Of a stretch of 64,000 nucleotides of DNA, positions 36,191-47,024 are shown piece after piece (positions within the stretch are counted from its first letter, which is position 1; each line of letters opens with the position of its first letter). Origin of the DNA: Myoxocephalus aenaeus (Eukaryota > Chordata > Actinopteri > Perciformes > Cottidae); assembly GCA_038501785.1 (NCBI GenBank), contig JBAMJR010000040.1:7060001-7124000 (forward strand), in the 5' to 3' direction. The notes below the pieces were generated by a model. It saw only the letters and a program-made list of their open reading frames with translations. It had not been told where the DNA came from and did not search any database. A program made the translations under genes and the position numbers.

Positions 36191-37180
36191 CACAGGTTTG
36201 ATCCCTACAGCTGCCGTGTGAGCAGTCGAAGCACAAAAAATGAACCTGCTGGCTCATTCTAACTCCCACAAGGCCTTGCCATAATTGGACGTTGGCAGTA
36301 GTGTCGGACACATTGTGTTGTACTGACAAAACGGATAAAAGGACAGAAAAACTAGTAAAACTAGCAAAACTGAGAATAAAGAGAGAAGACTGGTTCAAAC
36401 TTAGGCTCAAAGAGGCAAAAAAATAAAAACTGCCTGTAATTCTGCCTGTCTGTGTTGTCCTTAATACTACTTTGAGTCCATCAACACCTATCAACTCAGA
36501 GTCTGCGGGCTCTGCGAGGCTGCACCGAGGCACAGCGGTGCTTTGTTTTGTTCCTCTCTGCTCTCAACCCGGTGATCTGTCTGACGTCGCACCCTTCCTC
36601 ACATCGCACACTTCTCCTTTCCCTTTCTTCTTCAGCGCCCCCGTCCCCTCCCCTCTCTTACCAGCATCGTCTGTTCCCCACCACATTGTATTTTCAGATC
36701 ACACCCCGGCACTGGCTTTACACACTAAGTCACTCTGCACCTCATCACTCAGTGGAAAGTCAAGGAGAGGGCAGAGAGAGATGGTGCAACAGCGAAGGTT
36801 TGAGAAAGAGAGAGAGAGATGGAAGAAGACGGAGAGGGGCAAAAGGAGCGAGAATGTAAAAACGACGGGGGTTAAAGGTTAAAAATGAAAAGGCAAAGAG
36901 AAGAGGTCAGGGAAAGGAGTTGAGGGGAGGGACACCGAGAGAAGCAAAGCAAGTGAAAGGCAGATAAAAGAAGGAGCGGAGGGAGAATGGGGTTAGCAAA
37001 ATGAAAGAAATATTTATGCGAAGGATGGGGCTCGAGTGAAAGAGAAAGAGAAGGAAGCACAGCAGAGAAAAGAGAGAGAGAGAGAAAGAGAGAGAGTAGT
37101 CCAGAGATTTATGGCAGGTTGTTATGGAGCACCGACTGAATAACAGAAGGTGAGACCAGGTGAATTATTCATGAGGATAC
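36191..37180. other. Purine-rich intronic DNA
   Basis: 36770-37100 is dominated by G and A in gaga/aaag patterns. No gene signal. Confidence 0.6.
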
Positions 37181-37185
37181 AGGGC

Positions 37186-37221
37186 CGTGTGTGTGTGTGT
37201 GTGTGTGTGTGTGACATGTGG

Positions 37222-37285
<64 letters not shown>
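37186..37285. repeat. (GT)n and (CA)n inverted microsatellite pair
   Basis: GT run at 37186-37213 and CA run at 37225-37285, only 11 bp apart, so a single strand can fold back on itself. Confidence 0.95.
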
Positions 37286-37287
<2 letters not shown>

Positions 37288-37749
37288 ATGTCTCTCAAGC
37301 ACCCTTAGGCCAGCTCATCTATGAAAGAACGGAAAGACAAGCCACCCACAACCTGTGGACAGTCTGAATTATTCCTGGGAGACAGCCGCCCTCGCCCTCA
37401 GGCTGAGTAGTCTCACTTAGCTGTGGATACATTTTGACCAAATTATATTCAAGGATGATGGAATAAATTCATGTTCATTCCCTCTTGTTTTCACATCCGC
37501 CAGTGGTAAGAGATTCCCACCTTTGCCGGTCGACGTGTTTAGCTCCTTTAGTTCTCCGTCAGGTAAGGTCACATGAGCTCACGTCATCAGACATTGTGCA
37601 GGAGAGTTTCTAAGCTTTTCTAAGCCTGGAGAAAATGTAGGCTACTGTATGGCAGGTAGACCCTATAATAATAATCTTCACAAATGAAACACTTGTATAA
37701 GTTTTGAGGCGTAAATGCAATCCCGTAAAAAAGCTTAACATGCGGCTAT

Positions 37750-38050
37750 AAATGGTAAATGGACCTGTACTCGTATAGAGCTTTTCTAGTCTTCCAACCG
37801 CTCAAAGCACTTTCACACTACTTGTCATCATTCACCCATTCAGACCCATTCATACACTGATGGCCGTGGCTAAGGTGCCACCTGCCCATCAGGACTAACT
37901 CACATTCATGCACCGTAGGCACAACTATGGGAGCAATTTGGGGTTAAGTGTCTTGCCCAAGGACACACCGACATGGACTAGTGGAGCCGGGGAGCAAACC
38001 GCCCATCATCTGATTGAAGGAAGCCCCTGCTCTACAACTGAGCCACAGTC
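37750..38050 (-). mobile_element. tRNA-derived SINE, near full length
   Basis: Read on the minus strand, it starts with a tRNA-like head. An A-box-like TGGCTCAGTTGTAGAGC is followed by a degenerate B box (GGTTTGCTCCCC). The body contains ccttgggcaagacacttaac and ends with a segment that reads atggacctgtactcgtatag on the plus strand. This arrangement is familiar from abundant teleost SINEs; the family name is not assigned. Confidence 0.75.
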
Positions 38051-38363
38051 TGGTGTACTGTGATGTCACTTCACGTCCCCAGCACTGAGCTAAAGGTGGA
38101 GTAGTGCTTGGCGTGATGAGGTTTTGCAGACTCATTGAGCCATTTGTTAGCCAGCGCTTTTTGAAAGAAACATAAACGCTTTAAAATTCACGAGAGGGGT
38201 ATTTACCTATTATATTTTGTAGAATAAAATCTCTTAAGTTTGTTTTAACCACAGACCGAAATCAAACCGAAAACCCATAAAAAAAAACATTGACTTGACA
38301 TAAAAAAAAATGCTGACTCATTTCTGTTTTTTCTTTTCTTTACTCTCTCTCTTATGAAGATCG

Positions 38364-38371
38364 TGGTGAAT
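38364..38371. repeat. Target-site duplication, left copy
   Basis: The 8-bp tggtgaat directly precedes the hAT-type element and is repeated exactly at 39346-39353. Confidence 0.88.
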
Positions 38372-39345
38372 TAGGGCTGCAACTAACGATTATTTTAATA
38401 ATCGATTAATCGGTTGATTATTTTTTCGGTTAATCGATGAATCGGATAAAAAAAAATATATATCCAAAAAGCATTCATTTCCAACCCTTTATTCAAAAAC
38501 AGAACTGATAGTGCAAACGTCTTCAGAAAGTGCTCCTTGAACATCCCTGAGCTGTTAATTAAAAAAATAAAATAAAAATGGACTAACACTAAAAACATAC
38601 ACATGTATGCTTTACATCTGCCAAATGTGAGCCCTTGTTACTGTAATTGATCTCCTTGGAGCAGAGGCTGCTTTAGCATACCCTGCTTTATCAATATGTA
38701 TGAAACACTGGACAGAGGGAAGCTGTACTGCTACATATAGAGCGTCCTCTTCCTTAAACTCTTTCATTCTGGGTCTCTTATGACCACGACGTCACGTTGT
38801 TGGCTAAGCCAAACTACGTGATTTGATTCATTCTACTTTGAGTAAAAAAATAAAAACCTGCAGCCAGATCGCCGGTTTAACGTTAGCGAGTGACTGGTGA
38901 ACTGAACCAGACCGGGGAGTTACGGCATGTTTCATCACGTTACGTTTTTTACAAGCAAGACTGAACTGTAACGGAACATAAAGTAACTTTAACGACAATA
39001 CACAACACAAACACGTTAGCTAACGTGATAGCAAGCTGACTAGCTTCCATTAAAAACAAGTTTGAGGGAAATGAAGACGCTTCTTAACGCATCTTAACGC
39101 TGATTGGCCAAGACTCGACACATCAAAGATGTTCTATTTTTGAGAAGATCACGACCTCAGCTTTTTCCTCATCTCACTCCTATCTCAGAAACGCCGCCAG
39201 GCCAGTTGCTCTGCTCCACTCTTTTTTTTTTCTCTCCGCGATGTATTGACTGCCGTAATAATCGCGCGACACAACGAATCATTGATGAAATTTGTTGCCA
39301 ACACTTTTGATAATCGATTTTTATCGATTCGTTGTTGCAGCCCTA
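38372..39345. mobile_element. Non-autonomous hAT-type DNA transposon (974 bp)
   Basis: The termini tagggctgcaac and gttgcagcccta are inverted repeats, continued by AT-rich subterminal atcgatt/aatcgat motifs. The element is flanked by a perfect 8-bp direct repeat, tggtgaat (38364-38371 and 39346-39353), the target duplication length of hAT elements. The interior has no transposase-like frame, so it is a deletion derivative or MITE. From memory, the agggctgcaacta terminus is common in fish genomes. Confidence 0.9.
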
Positions 39346-39353
39346 TGGTGAAT
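39346..39353. repeat. Target-site duplication, right copy
   Basis: The 8-bp tggtgaat directly follows the hAT-type element and matches 38364-38371 exactly. Confidence 0.88.
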
Positions 39354-39767
39354 ATACTGTTTTATTATCTCAATGGGCTGTAATTCTGGATTAGGCTAAA
39401 ATGACTAAATGTGCAATCATACCTTTATTTTGATAGTTTTGGCCCCACCAGAATGGAAAATATGACTCGTACAGGTTAACCAGAGAAACTTAAGTGCATG
39501 CAGAAGCAGCTTGAAGTTCTGGTGACCTGCCATCCAGCCAGGGTGGAGAGTTTGACTTTGGCGATGTATGTATGGAGTCAAAATGTGTTCAATATCCGGA
39601 TCTTTCAGTTAAACATTAGGCTAATGTTGGTGTTCACCCAAAAAATTGCCTTGCAGTGTTTTTCCCGTATAGTTCAGCTTCATTTCCCAGCCGCACCCGT
39701 GCAAATATTTGAAGCCAAACAACAGCATATTTTTGTAGAGAGAAAAATGTGCAAATGCTCCAGAGCT

Positions 39768-41045
39768 GGGCCCTATTTTTCGTACCTGGCTAAACAAAGT
39801 CAAGCAAATGTCCTAATCTCCATCTTAAATTAGCGAGATGATTGACATCAGGCTATCTGGGTTTCTTCACGGCTGATCCGCGCTGAAACGGTCTCGTTAA
39901 TTCTAGCCAGACGTCAATCCTCTGGATAAATGCGCGTGTCCGTTCCTCTTCAGAAGGGATAATAATCGAGCACTGACACCACGATCTTCTAACAGTACAA
40001 TAGCAAATAAACTCAGAGGAACCTCTTTTTATTTCTCCGATGAGAAGCAGGAGATGATCATGAAGACATATGAGGAAGTCAATACCTTAATCATTCACAG
40101 CAAACGCGTTGTGAATATTCCAACGTTTTTGTAACATTGTTGCCGTGAACGCAGCTTAACTCCGCCCCCGCTGCGAGACATAAACGCCGCAAATATATCA
40201 GACAAGTTAAATGTGTCAGTGTTGGGAAAATGTATCTGCAAATTTTAAGTGCTTCATCACCCAGATCAATCAGATTATATTTACGAATAAATATATACTT
40301 ATGAGGATATATGTACTGTATGCGCATATGTATATACATGTATGTGTATATTTCTATATAACTAGGAGTTTGAATATGTGTATGGGCGGATCAGTATATA
40401 TGTATTATTCATAATCAGAAATTCAATCAATTGAAGCAGTGAAAAGAAATTGTGTGTGATTCTCTGTATTCTCATCATGAGTCCACCTTAATCATGTTCT
40501 ACAATAATGATATGTATGGTGTACTAATAACACTGTCATATAATTATGAGTGCTTTCAACACATCCACAAGTTTCTTAAGCGCTAAATAAACTTAAGAAC
40601 AGCGCGGCATGCAGCGGGTGAGAGTCTCTGTCTGTGAGACGGGCGATCGGCTGCGCCGTGTGGTGATCAGTGTCCGCGGCTCGAGAAGCTCTCGTAAATA
40701 AATGATTCCTTGAAGGCAGAATCTATAGCGCCGCGTACAGGAAGTCATCCTGATGTGAGGACGGATCTTGGCGATCTCAAAGAACTCTCTCCCTATAAAA
40801 CTAATATAACTAATATCGCTCCTTCATCAATGAGGAAGTGAGCTGCCTTTTTTGTCCGGTGGGAGTGGCCAGCTTATCCAGTGAATTTCAGTAAACCTGC
40901 CCGGGAGCAGGTTTACATTTTTGGCTGTGTTGCTATGGTGATTTATCTAAGCTTGCTTCGAGAAACTGAATAAGCCTGACCTACGTCATCTTATCCTGAC
41001 AATTAGCCCGCTAACTCAGTAAGCCAGGTACGAAAAATAGGGCCC
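39768..41045. mobile_element. Non-autonomous DNA transposon with 24-bp terminal inverted repeats (1278 bp)
   Basis: The sequence at 39768-39791, beginning gggccctatttttcgtacct, is repeated in perfect inverted orientation at 41022-41045 (24/24). The interior is AT-rich and has no recognisable transposase. A target duplication could not be fixed because the ends are themselves palindromic (GGGCCC) with CTGG on both sides. The superfamily is left open. Confidence 0.85.
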
Positions 41046-41312
41046 TGGACAGTAACTCTCTAAACCTGCTTAATATGAAAACAACCTACTAAAATGCTTT
41101 TGGCAAGGACAAGACGATCTATCCCATCCAACCTCCAACTAGAAACTGCACTTGAAGTGAAGGGATGTGAACTATTCTGTTTGTGTTTTTCAATTAGAAA
41201 CCAACACATGCACACACACAACCACGAGCCAAAACAAGCAGGAACAACATAATTTTCATGACTGACGATGATCACAAACACACTTCTGGGAGCTACTGCC
41301 TCAAACACTCAC

Positions 41313-42503
41313 CGAGTTGATGCAGGCCAGCTCCTTGTTGAGCAGCCAGGGCAGGGAGAGCTTCCCCTCTCCTCTGTAGCACGACTGAATCCTCTCTTTA
41401 ATCTTCTCCTTTATCCGTCTCATTGTGAACAGACACAAAGCCGACTCCTTGGGCGGCTTGGCTCTGTTCTTCTGACCCTGGGCGAATACAGTAAACAGAA
41501 CCTCCTCATGCTCTTGAATACCAAGCGAACGCGCCAAACGGGCCCCTGGCCGGGCCAAATAAGCATCCTGAACCATGCGGTACTCCACTCCATCCTTGGT
41601 GCAGCCGATGGGGAACTCGACATAGGAGTAGAACTTTGGATCGTCGACGCATAGGCGCACGATTTTAGACGTGAAGAACTGTTCGCTGCTCGCATCCGGC
41701 GAGGTCAGCTGGGTGTCGAGCTGTAGGGTGAGATAATACACAAACTGCTCGCTGTTGAAGCCGTAGATGTAGTAGATGTCGAACGCCGGGAACTTTGAGA
41801 GCGTGTCGGAGGGAATCTTCAGCTGCGAGGAGACAAACTCATCCTGGTAGACGAAGCTGAACATGTCAGCGTTCTCCTCGTTGGACATCAACTTGCGACT
41901 GGACAGCGTTGGGAAGTACTCCGATTTACCGTCGATTGGGGTGCCAACAAAAAGCTTCCCGCCTCCGCCAAAAAGATCCGGGGAGATCACGACACCTGAC
42001 ATGGTGCCTGCCTCGGCAACGCTGGATAGATAATGCTCTTTACGGTGGTGGGGCTCGCCCAGCTTGAACAAATCTTCCAGACGCAGGAACTGGCAAATTC
42101 CCTGGGAAGTACTCCCACAGGCAATCAAGCGGTTGTGGGCAGCATCAAGTAGCAGGAGCTTATTGACATTAGCGGTCTGCACCAGCTCGTGGGGGCAGGA
42201 CTGGACACCGGGCGGAGGGTAACAGCGAGGGTTGTCTGTGACCGGGCCAGTAACGTGGCTCCGCAGCTTGGTCAGGTTGCTCGACAGCTTGTAGATCCAG
42301 TTGACGGCGCCCAGGTAGACCTCGCCCGTTTTGTTGTGAACCACCAAATGTGTGAGGCCCCCTTCCGGTGGGAGGAAGGAGAAGAGGGAGGAGGGAGGAG
42401 TGGATGTGGAGGTGGAGGTGGAGGTAGAGGTGGAGGACATGGACAGGAAGAGGAGGAGGAGGATGGGGGGGATGAGAAGAGGTGGGTTGAGGTGGGAGGA
42501 CAT
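41313..42503 (-). CDS. plxna1: plexin A1, first coding exon (signal peptide and N-terminal sema domain)
   Basis: Plexin As are single-pass neuronal receptors that, with neuropilins or directly, bind semaphorins and signal through a cytoplasmic Ras/Rap-GAP domain. This exon encodes residues 1-397. Residues 8-21 form a hydrophobic signal peptide (PLLIPPILLLLFLS), followed by a Ser/Thr repeat (about 23-35). The sema domain starts near residue 48. Family hallmarks are GICQFLRLEDLFKLGEPHHR, KLFVGTPIDGKSEYFPTLSS, YQDEFVSSQLKIPSDTLS, IQSCYRGEGKLSLPWLLNKE and regularly spaced cysteines. N-glycosylation sequons are NKT (57) and NLT (76). The start at 42503 is the first ATG after the acceptor at 42721-42722 and has G at -3. 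The exon ends AAC TCG before the donor gtgagt (phase 0). Remembered human paralogues fit A1 better than A2, A3 or A4; a fish a/b paralogue cannot be assigned. Residue 69 is Trp where plexin As usually have Arg. Confidence 0.95.
42399..42437. repeat. Hexanucleotide repeat within coding exon
   Basis: An imperfect run of ggaggt/ggatgt/tagagg hexamers on the plus strand encodes the (ST)n tract at residues 23-35, just after the signal peptide. Confidence 0.8.
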
Positions 42504-42720
42504 GGCAGTGAGGGGAGGCGGGAGCGAGTGGGTGTCGCTGTGTATTTCTGAGCGCGTATTCCTCTGCAGGGTCAGTCAGTGCCTTTTAGGACTGCAGGTA
42601 CGATGAGACGAAAGAAGAGTTTCCAAGCAGATCGTCTTCTTCTGTCTGTGTTTTCCTCCTTGCTCCGCTGTTGTTTTTATAACCTCAACCCTTGATCCTC
42701 AGCCTCGTCCGCCACCAGCC
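42504..42720 (-). other. plxna1: plxna1 5' untranslated segment of the first coding exon
   Basis: Reading the minus strand, a long pyrimidine-rich stretch ending ctctttctcag stops at 42721. The 217 nt from 42720 to the ATG at 42503 are therefore probably 5' UTR in the same exon as the start codon. Vertebrate plexin A genes commonly have a separate non-coding first exon before a large exon holding the ATG, which fits. The acceptor is inferred from consensus only. Confidence 0.6.
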
Positions 42721-43079
42721 CTGAGAAAGAGAAACAAAGCAAGATCTTAGCAAACAACGACATCAATACATTCATGGGCTTGTGTTTTGCACATCCAGAG
42801 GTAGACAAAAAGGATTAATTTGTTTGTATCGAAATGACAAGACACTAAATATTCGCCCACAGACTTTAACTCCGAGGCCTCGATGCCAAAGTCCCAAAAA
42901 AAAAAAAAAAACTATCGGCTTTATTTTATTGACTTCTCTACTCTTGGCTCACACCACTCGGTGGAGTGCATCTTTTAAAAGAAGACAGGGCCGAACATTG
43001 CTCCTCTGCGTATTGATTGTCTGGAGGTATTAAAGGATCCAGCAGACAAAGTGTGCATGTGCACACAATAATACATTTA

Positions 43080-43081
<2 letters not shown>

Positions 43082-43118
<37 letters not shown>
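43082..43118. repeat. (CA)n microsatellite
   Basis: Perfect CA run. Confidence 0.95.
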
Positions 43119-43122
<4 letters not shown>

Positions 43123-44192
43123 CAACCTATGACATGTATGCCTTTAAGAAAACCTCCAAAATATTCTTTTAGAGAACATTTGCATCCAACACACATAGAA
43201 AATACCTACACACAGAAACAAAATCACACGGGGGGATGAGCCACTCATGTGTAGCATCGTGATAGCAGGTAAACATCCATAAATTATTACAAGAGCTGCA
43301 GGAAGAATCCTACAGTATATTTGCCAAAGAGTAGATAAAAACAAGCACACTGCTTCTAGTGTGAGAGAGAGAGAGAACTGGTCCAACACGATAAAGAGAA
43401 GAGGAAGAGAGAAACAATTTGGCTTCATACCAGTTCAATATAAAGGCAGGGGAGATGGTGGCATAGATTGCTAGAAGTGAAAACTACAGGAAGAAAAAGT
43501 GAGGGAAAAAGGAAGGGAGATGGACCTTCCATCCATCCAATCACAATATCCGCTCTCCCGGGTTCAGAGTCACTCGAGAAGCAGGGGCCTATCTCTGAAT
43601 GCACTGGGGGAAAGGTAAAGCCTTGTGAGTTCTAGGGCAAAAGCAACATGGCGGGCTCCACATGCCCAATCATCGGAACCATTGTTGCCATTATTACCAT
43701 CACAGTGTGATGGGGCGCGATGGGTGTTGTTGAAAGTTTGAACTTGGTTGAGAGAAGGACATCCTGGCTGAAAAGCACAGGAATTGTTCGAGACACATTT
43801 TGGACAAAAGAAAATTGTCTCTAACGATTCCAGTGCTCGACAGCTAAAGGTAGAGTTGGATTCCTTCTCACGGCCAATCCCCACTGAAGGCGTTTCTTGA
43901 CGTCCGTCACTCAGACAGCACACACGTCGCACCAATATCCTACGTGTGTTGTGGACTTATTTACCGTATCTACGTTGATTGATCAAGGCACCCAGTCTAT
44001 CAGCCCTCCTGTGACACTACGGGCAGATTCAGGGAAAATAAAATCAATGAATCAACGCCGACAAACATTGTTGATTTCTACCCATAGAATCAAAACTACT
44101 TCCCTTCAGTAACTGTCTGCTGTCGCAGGCAAGCAACCGTCCACTCAGCTCCCCAGGAGCTGCTGCTGACAGACGGGCAGAGAGACGCTTAC

Positions 44193-44260
44193 CGAAGACA
44201 AAGCCAGTGTGGATCGGATGACAGAGGGTTCACGTCTCGCTCCCAGTGGGGGGACTCACC
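44193..44260 (-). other. Possible end of a plxna1 non-coding first exon
   Basis: On the minus strand, cttcg is followed by gtaagcg from 44192 downward, a strong splice-donor match ~1.5 kb upstream of the acceptor at 42721. It is offered only as a candidate; no promoter motif or upstream boundary was found. Confidence 0.2.
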
Positions 44261-44540
44261 GTTCCTGAAACCCCAGGAAACTCTTGACATGTCTTCTGAC
44301 CAGCACATACTGATCACTCCGTAAGCTTTTTCCTTGAATCTTGCTCTAACTGGCACTCGTCGTACCAATCATCCCCGGGCCACACAAAGGGGAAGCACAC
44401 CTTGCATTCTCGGCGTGTGCACCTGGTAAGTCATCTTCATTGGAAAGAACAGGCACCGTCTTCAGACAAGGGTAATCAGGTCTCACAATGCATCCCTGGG
44501 GTCAACCATAAGAGGAAGCCTATCAGGATGTTAACGGTAA

Positions 44541-44815
44541 TAGTAAATGGTGAATGGACTTGAACTTGTATAGCGCTTTTTTTAGACCTACGGCCACTCA
44601 AAGCACTTTCACACTACCTGTCGTTCACCCATTTGCACCCAAATACACTCAATGCGGGGGGCTACAATGCAAGGTGCCCACCTGCCCATCACAACTGTCT
44701 CACCATTCATACCCATTCAAACAGCCTACGGGAGCAATGTTAGTGTCATGCCCATCGACATGGACTAGCAGAGCCGGGGATCGTACTGCCGACACTCTGA
44801 TTGAATCAACAAACT
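44541..44815 (-). mobile_element. Second copy of the same SINE family, 5' truncated
   Basis: This shares with 37750-38050 the segments ggactt-gtatagcgctttt, ctcaaagcactttcacacta, gtgcccacctgcccatca and gacatggactag-agccgggga. The tRNA-like A box is missing, and the B-box region (gtacgatccccggc) is degenerate. Confidence 0.72.
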
Positions 44816-45013
44816 ATTAAAGAGGCTTCCATCATCTGCATTTGCTTTGAACCAACCACGATGCCCCCACACAATGTCCAACTTTCTTTTCATTAGCTTA
44901 TTGGCTTATGCTCGGCTAAATAAAGAGCACAAGGCAAAGGCTTGTTTCATAATGGAGTTTGGTCAGCAAGCTATTCTCGTCTCGTCTGTTTCTCATTGCT
45001 CCCTTTCATTACA

Positions 45014-45016
<3 letters not shown>

Positions 45017-45071
<55 letters not shown>
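45017..45071. repeat. (CT)n microsatellite
   Basis: About 27 CT repeats. Confidence 0.95.
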
Positions 45072-45073
<2 letters not shown>

Positions 45074-45759
45074 ACACTTCACTTCTTGTCAATAGTGTCT
45101 TTCATCTCCAGTCCAGCCATGATTACAGTGGCCCAGATGACGATGCTGTTGCCTGTCCCATCAGGACAATACAGCTACTGTTGGCATCTTTGACACACAC
45201 ACACACGCACAAAATGTGAACACACAACGCACGCATACAGTACATTGATATTAAACAGACCTGCCCACACACACGTGCGCACTAAACCCATCAACACAAG
45301 AATGTGCACACTTGAATAGACGAGGAAATTCAACTCGCTATACTAAATAACATGTTAAGATTTTTTCATCTCACCTTCTCTGATGTATTTTACAGATTCT
45401 ATAAATAAGTCGAAATCACTCAGCACACACAGACTCAGTAGCCATGAAGTGTTGGTAGCCAGTGGAGCTCAGCTGTTTGACTAAACTGGGACAAATAGAT
45501 GAGAGGAAAAAGAAAGTGAAAAACAAGTTTCTGATTTAAAAGTTTTGCTTTAATGTCTGAATTAGATCAAAAGAAAGAAAAAAATCAATTTGAGTTACTG
45601 GATGAAGAAAATTGTTTAGAAAAATGACTGAGGAAACAGGAAATGAAAAGATGGGACAGAATACTCTCATGGGGTACAAACTTTGGCGCACGCAATCCTA
45701 ATCATATAATTGTGTGGTCATCAAATTGTGTGTGTGCGTCTTTACCGAGAAAACCTTGA

Positions 45760-45763
<4 letters not shown>

Positions 45764-45820
<57 letters not shown>
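45764..45820. repeat. (TG)n microsatellite
   Basis: About 28 TG repeats. Confidence 0.95.
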
Positions 45821-45823
<3 letters not shown>

Positions 45824-46399
45824 CAGGGCCATCCTGAAGCCCACCTGCCACATCAGATGAAGCTGTAGAGGCGTTCAGGTCTGTCCCGCGCTGATTTATT
45901 GCTGTTGGCACATCGATTGCACACACAGCCGCAGACCTTGGCCAAACACTTAGGCAAATTTATACACACCGCTTCTTTAGCATGGAGCTCACATCCGTGC
46001 CCGAGTCTGTGCCTGTGTGTGTGAATGTGTGTGTGCATCCTGCATCTATTCCATCTTATTTACTACCACCAGACGCACAGACACACGTCCAAACGCAACG
46101 GGCCCGTCCATAAACTGTGTGTACACAAAGCATATATCACCACAGGGAAAGTATAAATGTTTACATTCATACGCTTTTCCTTTCATAAGCAAAAAAAATT
46201 CGCGATAAACGGCAGCTGAGAGAGCAAATACTGGGGACATGAGCTGGAAATTAGCCACTTGGTACCTTCGCCTGCCTTTAAGACCTTGTTGATAAAAGTG
46301 AGTGAACCCAGCCGTTTGGTTTCCTACAAATAATCAGCAGCCATGTTGTGAACCACTGATGACTCTGAACCTTGAGCTTTAGTTTATAACATTATACTG

Positions 46400-46860
46400 T
46401 GTTTAAAAAGTGGACATAGTTAATGTGACGTCACCCATTGGTAAGTGGACTGCAGTTTTTGACCCTCGCCATCTTGGTTTTTAGCAACCAGTAGTGACAC
46501 AAGAGGGTGGTGCTAAGTACAACCAAATGCTGAATAAGACATTTTTAATTAGACCAAACATTTTACAATGAACTTTCATGAACTGAAAACTGTGAACTCC
46601 CAGACCACTGTGTTAGGGACCTGTCAATCACAAGGTAGCCGCACCCTAAATATTCCCGTATTGTCTAATTCTACTCTAAATGGACCTATATCTACTAAAT
46701 GAGCACCATGCTGTGTTGAAGAAGACTTGAAACTAGAGAATGAGACCATAAACTGGTGTTTATGACTTCTTTCTGCGACCAGAGGAGTCACTCCCCCCCT
46801 GCTGGCCATGAGAAATAATGCAGGTTAAAGGCACTTGCACAGTCAGTTAACAACTCCATG
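46400..46860. repeat. Probable dispersed repeat
   Basis: The blocks tgacgtcacccattggtaag, gccatcttggtttttag and ccccctgctggcc in this order are familiar from an abundant fish repeat (recall only). No terminal repeats were delimited. Confidence 0.35.
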
Positions 46861-46967
46861 CATGTGGAAAAATCATCGGATTTAAAAATGATTGTGTACT
46901 GGCTCTTCTTCAGCCTTGAGCTGAGTTCCCAGGACTGAGGCTGCATCCAAACCAACAGTGAGGGCCT

Positions 46968-47024
46968 CTCACACTGCTGATCATGTGAGTCCTTATAAGC
47001 TCTACACATGATCAGCAGTGTGAG
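46968..47024. repeat. Perfect 20-bp hairpin, 17-nt loop
   Basis: ctcacactgctgatcatgtg at 46968-46987 is perfectly complementary to 47005-47024. A single RNA from either strand could fold here. Confidence 0.9.

Larger units (their letters stand above)
8466..41312 (-). other. plxna1: plxna1 large intron (32,847 bp)
   Basis: The intron is bounded by donor gtgagt (41312 downward) and acceptor ttgcag (ending 8466). It holds the 1.8-kb tandem array (16731-26775), the 974-bp hAT element, the 1278-bp TIR element, a SINE, several diverged repeats and many microsatellites. No additional exon or nested gene with recognisable homology was found on either strand. Confidence 0.9.
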
